From positions 35,189-99,188 of the forward strand of contig NZ_JABTBO010000007.1 in NCBI RefSeq assembly GCF_014884965.1: a DNA stretch of 64,000 nucleotides, written 5' to 3'. The first letter of the stretch is position 1. Each line of letters begins with the position of its first letter. The position numbers and the translations under genes were made by a program. Of this stretch, positions 60,282 to 64,000 are shown piece after piece. This DNA is from Spirabiliibacterium mucosae (GTDB lineage Bacteria; Pseudomonadota; Gammaproteobacteria; Enterobacterales; Pasteurellaceae). The notes below the pieces were generated by a model. That model was not told the origin of the DNA. It saw only the letters and a program-made list of their open reading frames with translations, and did no database searches.

Positions 60282-60308
60282 AAAACCCACCGAAAGGTGG
60301 GTTTTTTT
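60282..60308 (+). terminator. Terminator of adhesin 1
   Basis: AAAACCCACC-GAAA-GGTGGGTTTT followed by TTT, 16 nt after the stop; a GNRA-like tetraloop hairpin. Confidence 0.92.
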
Positions 60309-60478
60309 ATGTTGAAATGTAAATTTCGACAATTTTTAGCCAAAATTCATTGACAAATAAAGCTATGTAGATAAAATGAGCGAAATTTTGGACTTAATTT
60401 TTCGATCATTAGGTCCATTTTTTATGGAATGGTTTTTTATTTCAATAGTCACGCGCGGGTACTACTGCCGCGCGCGGG

Positions 60479-60529
60479 ATAATCAATCTCTGGGGATAAT
60501 CAATCTCTGGGGATAATCAATCTCTGGGG
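60479..60529 (+). repeat. Three perfect 17-bp tandem repeats
   Basis: The unit ATAATCAATCTCTGGGG occurs at 60479-60495, 60496-60512 and 60513-60529 without a mismatch, about 200 bp upstream of the copy 2 lipoprotein. Too short and unspaced to be CRISPR; a variable-number repeat that could alter promoter spacing or protein binding. Confidence 0.95.
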
Positions 60530-60725
60530 ATGTGTGTAAATTAACGTATTCTTAGGGATTGTATCACACCATCAGATTTACTTATCAAACCAGTAGGTAA
60601 TATCGTCTATACAATTCCTTGAAAGCTGATATTCTGTCAAACATTACGATGTAATGTAAATTTATGTATTGCGCGTACTGTGTGCACGCAAATTGAGCAA
60701 TGAAACATCTTGAAAGGAGCTTATT

Positions 60726-61622
60726 ATGATGTTGCCTTCTCGCAAATGGCTGTTAGCACTTTTGCCATTTTTAACCACCGCTTGTGTCTACCACGATCCA
60801 CTGACATGGACCGACACCAAAAACGTAGGCTACAGCGACACTGTGCCTGAAGGCCGCGCATCTGTGGTGATCTACCGCCCGGCGGATGCCATCGACGGCT
60901 CAACTGTGAACGTGTACATCAACGGTGAATATTTGGCTTCTTTACAGCCAAATGCGTATCGTCAAGAAAATGTCTGCTCTGCTAACCAACGCCTGTTCGC
61001 CGAGTTCACCCAGCAAGACCCAGCCTATCGCGAAAAAGCGACCAAAGGCCAATACTACAACTTGCCAGAAAACCACGTCGCATTCTTTAAAATCGTGAAC
61101 CAAAACGGCAAACCTGCCCTGGCGCAAGTGAGCGAAGACGTAGCCAAAGAAGAGCTGAAAAACGTCAAACGCCAAAACCACACCCTGCCACGCGTGGACA
61201 AAGTGGCGCAATGCTCAACTGTGTTGAAACAATACAACTTAGACGCCTCAGCGCTGTTTAAATTTAACCGCGCGACCTATGGCGACATGCTCGCTAAAGG
61301 CAAGCAAGAAGTGGCGGAAGTGGCTGCTGACATCAAACAAAACCCAGCGAAAATCAAAGACATTCTCGTGATTGGCTACACTGACCCTGAAGGCAACGCG
61401 GCATACAACAAAGCGCTTTCTGCCAAACGTGCGGCCACTGTGAAGCAAGCCTTAGTGCAAGGCGGCGTACAGTCAAATTTGATCATGACGGAAGGCCGTG
61501 GCCAAGCAGAATTGGTGGTGCCAAACTGCCGCGCGCAATTCCCTAAAGATGCCAAAGCACGTCAACAATGCGACCAACCAAACCGTCGTGTTGCCATCAT
61601 CGTGCACGGTGAAAACAAGTAA
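60726..61622 (+). CDS. OmpA-domain lipoprotein, copy 2
   Basis: 298 aa, the same length as copy 1. The signal peptide differs (MMLPSRKWLLALLPFLTTAC, Cys20), but from DPLTWTDTKNVGYSD to the end I count only two residue differences (His to Gln in VNQNGK, Ala to Thr in NRATYGD). DNA differences are scattered and mostly synonymous. The same C-terminal OmpA_C domain (IGYTDPEGNAAYNKALSAKR) is present. GAAAGGAG precedes the start. It stands 80 nt before adhesin 2. Either recent duplication with a replaced 5' end, or gene conversion, explains the pattern. Confidence 0.92.
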   Translation: MMLPSRKWLLALLPFLTTACVYHDPLTWTDTKNVGYSDTVPEGRASVVIYRPADAIDGSTVNVYINGEYLASLQPNAYRQENVCSANQRLFAEFTQQDPAYREKATKGQYYNLPENHVAFFKIVNQNGKPALAQVSEDVAKEELKNVKRQNHTLPRVDKVAQCSTVLKQYNLDASALFKFNRATYGDMLAKGKQEVAEVAADIKQNPAKIKDILVIGYTDPEGNAAYNKALSAKRAATVKQALVQGGVQSNLIMTEGRGQAELVVPNCRAQFPKDAKARQQCDQPNRRVAIIVHGENK

Positions 61623-61702
61623 TTCCAAAATGAACACAGGCCCAACGGCAAAATGCAAAGTGCGGTTGGGCGCCATGAACAAGTTAATTTAAGGTAAATC
61701 AA

Positions 61703-64000
61703 ATGGCTAAACAAATTACGTTGAACATCAACAACGCAAAAGAAACATTAGACACGGTTAAAATTGCAGTGCACTCGGGCAAAGCGGTTATTGTGAAAGC
61801 GCAGCCGCACGTGAACTATCACCTCACCGATGAAGACACCCAATTCGGCCCAGAAAATATTATGATCCAACGCGACGGCGACGACCTCAAAGTGGCGTTT
61901 GAAGGCTCAACGATTGACCAACCTGATCTCATCATTGAAGGCTACTACGCAGACGGCAACGGGTCTGACAGTTTGTTAGTCGGTGACTGGGAAAACGGCG
62001 AAGTTTACCCATACGTGCCTGAAAGTGCGGTCAAAGCCGATGCAGTGACTGAACTTGGCGAAGGCGTGGCCGCAGGCCAAGCACTCGGTGGCGAACCTGT
62101 GACCGCACTTTGGGTTTTCAGCCCATGGTGGTTGCTGGCATTGGTGCCATTGGTGGGCTTGGGCGGCGCAGCATTGTTCCGCTCCCACGGTGACGACAAC
62201 CACGCTCCAGACGTGGCCGACCAACCCAGCGTGGAGCAAGACCCAGCGCACCAAGGCGGCATGATCGTCAAACCAAAAGGCAACGACGACAAAGTGACCA
62301 TCACCTTCACTGACGAAAACAACCAACCGCACACCGTGGTTGTGGCCAAAGACCCGAACGGCAAATGGAGCCCGAAAGGTGACTTGCCAGCTGGCGTACA
62401 CGTCAACGAAAACGACGGCACCGTCACCCTTGACCCGAACGCCGTGAAAGACAACACCCCAGTGAAAGCCATTGGCGGCAAAGACGGCGCGGATGACAGC
62501 ACCCCAGCCACCGGCACGGCGGGCGAAGATGCTGTGGCCGACCAACCCAGCGTGGAGCAAGACCCAGACAACCAAGGCGGCATGATCGTCACGCCAAAAG
62601 GCAACGATGATAAAGTGACTATCGACTTCACCGACGAAGACGACAAACCACAACACGTTGTGATCACCAAAGACCCATCAACTGGCGAATGGAAACCAGA
62701 AGGCGACTTGCCTGACGGCGTACACGTGGATAAAAACACCGGCAAAGTCACCATCGACCCAGATGCGGTGAAAGACAACACCCCAGTGAAAGCCATCGGC
62801 GGCAAAGACGGCGCGGACGACAGCACCCCAGCCACTGGCACGGCGGGCAATGATGCCGAACCTGCGCGCGAAGCGCCTGAAATTGTGATCCACGACGGTG
62901 ATGAAGGCAAAGATCCAGCCGATCGCTTCTTAAACAAAGAAGAAGTGGACAACAACCCAACGGCAACCGTGACCCTGCCAAAAGACGCCAAACCAGGTGA
63001 CACTTTGCACGTAACCTTTGAAGGCGAAGGCAAAGACCCAGTGGCAGCTGACCCAATCGTGTTGACCCCAGAGATGATCAACAAAGGCACTGTTGAAGTG
63101 CCTGTTGCGAAAGACGCGATTCCTGAAAAAGGCACCTTGACCGCCACCGCCGAAGTGACCAACAAAGACGGCGTGCTAGGCAAAACCGCGCAAGATAAAA
63201 CCAACGTTGACCAAGTGGTACCAGGCGACAGCAATGGCGATGGCAAAGCGGACGGCAAGGACGAAAATAACGGCGCGCCAAAAGTTTCCTTCCCTGAAGA
63301 TAAAAACGGCGATGAGCTGTTGAACAGTGATGAAAATAAACGTGATGGTGATGAAAACACCACCACCATCCAAGTAGATTTGCCAAAAGGCACTGAAAAA
63401 GGCGACACCGTTGAAATTAAAGTCACAACCACCAACAAAGATGGTGAGCGTGAAGAAAAAACCATCTCTGTGAAAGTGGAAGACCCAAGTAAGCCTGTCA
63501 CCACCACCGTTGACGTGAAAGAAGGCGACAAAATCACCGCCACAGCAACAGTGAAAGACCCAGCGGGCAACCACTCAGCCCCTTCAAACACCGCCGAAGT
63601 CACCGTGGACGGCAAAGCACCAGTTGCGCCCGTTAAACCACAAGACAACGGCGATGTGAAAGTTGACATGCCAACCGACCCAGATGCCACCAAAGTGGTT
63701 ATCACCTTCCCACCAGAAGAGGGCGGCAAAGATAAAACCGTGACTGTGGTTAAAAACCCAGAAACCGGCAAATGGGAAATTGAAAACCCAACCGACAACC
63801 CGGATGTCACCATCGACGACAACGGCACTGTCACCATCCCAGCAAAGGATGTGAAAGATGGCGGCAAAGTAGAAACCGACGCCGAAGATAAAGCGGGTAA
63901 TCATGGCAAAGACGATGGCAAGGCTGAGCCAAACAAAGACAGCGACGACGCAGGCAAAGATCCTAGCGACGAGCCAGCAAAACCAGGTGACGATGGTGAT
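61703..64000 (+). CDS. Giant type I-secreted adhesin 2, 5' part, cut by the window edge
   Basis: 766 open codons from the ATG at 61703 (AAGGTAAATCAA upstream) to the edge. The N-terminal module parallels adhesin 1: HVNYHLTDEDTQFGPENIMI, then [40 protein letters not shown] and one hydrophobic segment ([18 protein letters not shown]). Then come two near-identical repeats of about 104 aa beginning VADQPSVEQDP (62214 and 62534). Another Ig-like unit follows with EF-hand-like loops (DSNGDGKADGKDE, DKNGDELLNSDE), then a repeat related to those of adhesin 1 (VKPQDNGDVKVDMPTDPDAT). It is strongly acidic and low in Cys. It has no nonsense codon at the position mutated in adhesin 1. VWA, RTX and tail are presumably beyond the edge. 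Confidence 0.88.
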   Translation, partial: MAKQITLNINNAKETLDTVKIAVHSGKAVIVKAQPHVNYHLTDEDTQFGPENIMIQRDGDDLKVAFEGSTIDQPDLIIEGYYADGNGSDSLLVGDWENGEVYPYVPESAVKADAVTELGEGVAAGQALGGEPVTALWVFSPWWLLALVPLVGLGGAALFRSHGDDNHAPDVADQPSVEQDPAHQGGMIVKPKGNDDKVTITFTDENNQPHTVVVAKDPNGKWSPKGDLPAGVHVNENDGTVTLDPNAVKDNTPVKAIGGKDGADDSTPATGTAGEDAVADQPSVEQDPDNQGGMIVTPKGNDDKVTIDFTDEDDKPQHVVITKDPSTGEWKPEGDLPDGVHVDKNTGKVTIDPDAVKDNTPVKAIGGKDGADDSTPATGTAGNDAEPAREAPEIVIHDGDEGKDPADRFLNKEEVDNNPTATVTLPKDAKPGDTLHVTFEGEGKDPVAADPIVLTPEMINKGTVEVPVAKDAIPEKGTLTATAEVTNKDGVLGKTAQDKTNVDQVVPGDSNGDGKADGKDENNGAPKVSFPEDKNGDELLNSDENKRDGDENTTTIQVDLPKGTEKGDTVEIKVTTTNKDGEREEKTISVKVEDPSKPVTTTVDVKEGDKITATATVKDPAGNHSAPSNTAEVTVDGKAPVAPVKPQDNGDVKVDMPTDPDATKVVITFPPEEGGKDKTVTVVKNPETGKWEIENPTDNPDVTIDDNGTVTIPAKDVKDGGKVETDAEDKAGNHGKDDGKAEPNKDSDDAGKDPSDEPAKPGDDGD

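Larger units (their letters stand above)
60266..60725. other. AT-rich intergenic region before the second cassette
   Basis: About 460 bp without a supported gene. It contains the adhesin 1 terminator, a GC-rich palindromic patch ACGCGCGGGTACTACTGCCG around 60451, three exact 17-bp tandem repeats (60479-60529), and then AT-rich DNA up to the lipoprotein ATG at 60726 (GAAAGGAG upstream). The sequence is not similar to the region before cassette 1, so the two cassettes probably have different promoters. Confidence 0.65.

Noticed and set aside
60479..60529. Short CRISPR-like array
   Set aside because: Only three 17-bp units joined head to tail without spacers and no cas genes nearby.
62005..63867. 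620-codon open frame on the minus strand opposite adhesin 2
   Set aside because: It is the mirror of a strongly biased acidic repeat gene whose codons leave the antisense frame open. Its translation is low-complexity Ser/Pro/Leu without any fold, and it lies opposite a frame with clear homology to adhesin 1.

Overview
The window comes from a member of the Pasteurellaceae. The Haemophilus-type DNA uptake sequence AAGTGCGGT and its complement recur throughout, inside genes and as paired inverted copies that form terminators. The core gene blocks (rplU-rpmA-DMT transporter-obgE with queH-ispB opposite; coaD-waaA-glucosyltransferase; the xyl cluster) also fit this family. By eye the base composition is GC-rich for Pasteurellaceae (not computed), so I do not name a genus.

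Layout. 1-4 kb: 3'-truncated folD, a two-gene tRNA-Pro/tRNA-Arg unit, then pepQ-yigZ-hemG on the minus strand and tusA on the plus strand. 3.9-14.8 kb: a xylose island. xylF, xylG, xylH and xylR lie on the minus strand and xylA-xylB on the plus strand, split by an nhaC/patB pair, with CRP-like and XylR-like sites at both promoters. 14.8-18.9 kb: a DUF2254 membrane protein and a class III metal/oxyanion ABC importer. 19-25.9 kb: trmL (frameshifted), mutM, and an LPS block of coaD, waaA, a double-domain glycosyltransferase and a frameshifted phosphoethanolamine transferase, then a small lipoprotein. 25.9-30.8 kb: queH, ispB, L21, L27, a frameshifted DMT transporter and obgE. 30.8-31.5 kb: an intergenic element of about 0.7 kb with long imperfect inverted ends. 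31.5-46.8 kb: rsmD, feoA-feoB-Cys-rich microprotein behind a Fur-like box, clcA, dusA, tkt, ppx/gppA, rdgC, proC, a frameshifted MFS transporter, an amidohydrolase behind a structured leader with a terminator, yggT, yggL and trmB.

46.9-64 kb is the most distinctive region: a type I secretion/adhesin locus. A TolC-like outer-membrane protein, a LapB/RtxB-like ABC exporter (two frameshifts in this sequence) and an HlyD-family adaptor are followed by two copies of a two-gene cassette. Each cassette is an OmpA-domain lipoprotein followed by a giant Asp-rich repeat adhesin. Adhesin 1 (about 2,400 codons) has an N-terminal anchor-like module, many immunoglobulin-like repeats carrying EF-hand loops, a VCBS-like repeat, a VWA domain, RTX repeats and a type I secretion tail; codon 17 from its likely native start is a stop. 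Adhesin 2 runs off the right edge. The two lipoproteins are nearly identical after their signal peptides. I infer that the exporter secretes both adhesins and that each lipoprotein is a partner for its adhesin.

A caution for any reader: five genes (trmL, the phosphoethanolamine transferase, the DMT transporter, the MFS transporter and the ABC exporter) carry six single-base frameshifts, all at short homopolymers. This looks like residual sequencing error at least as much as real gene decay. The nonsense codon in adhesin 1 is different, because the frame is kept on both sides.
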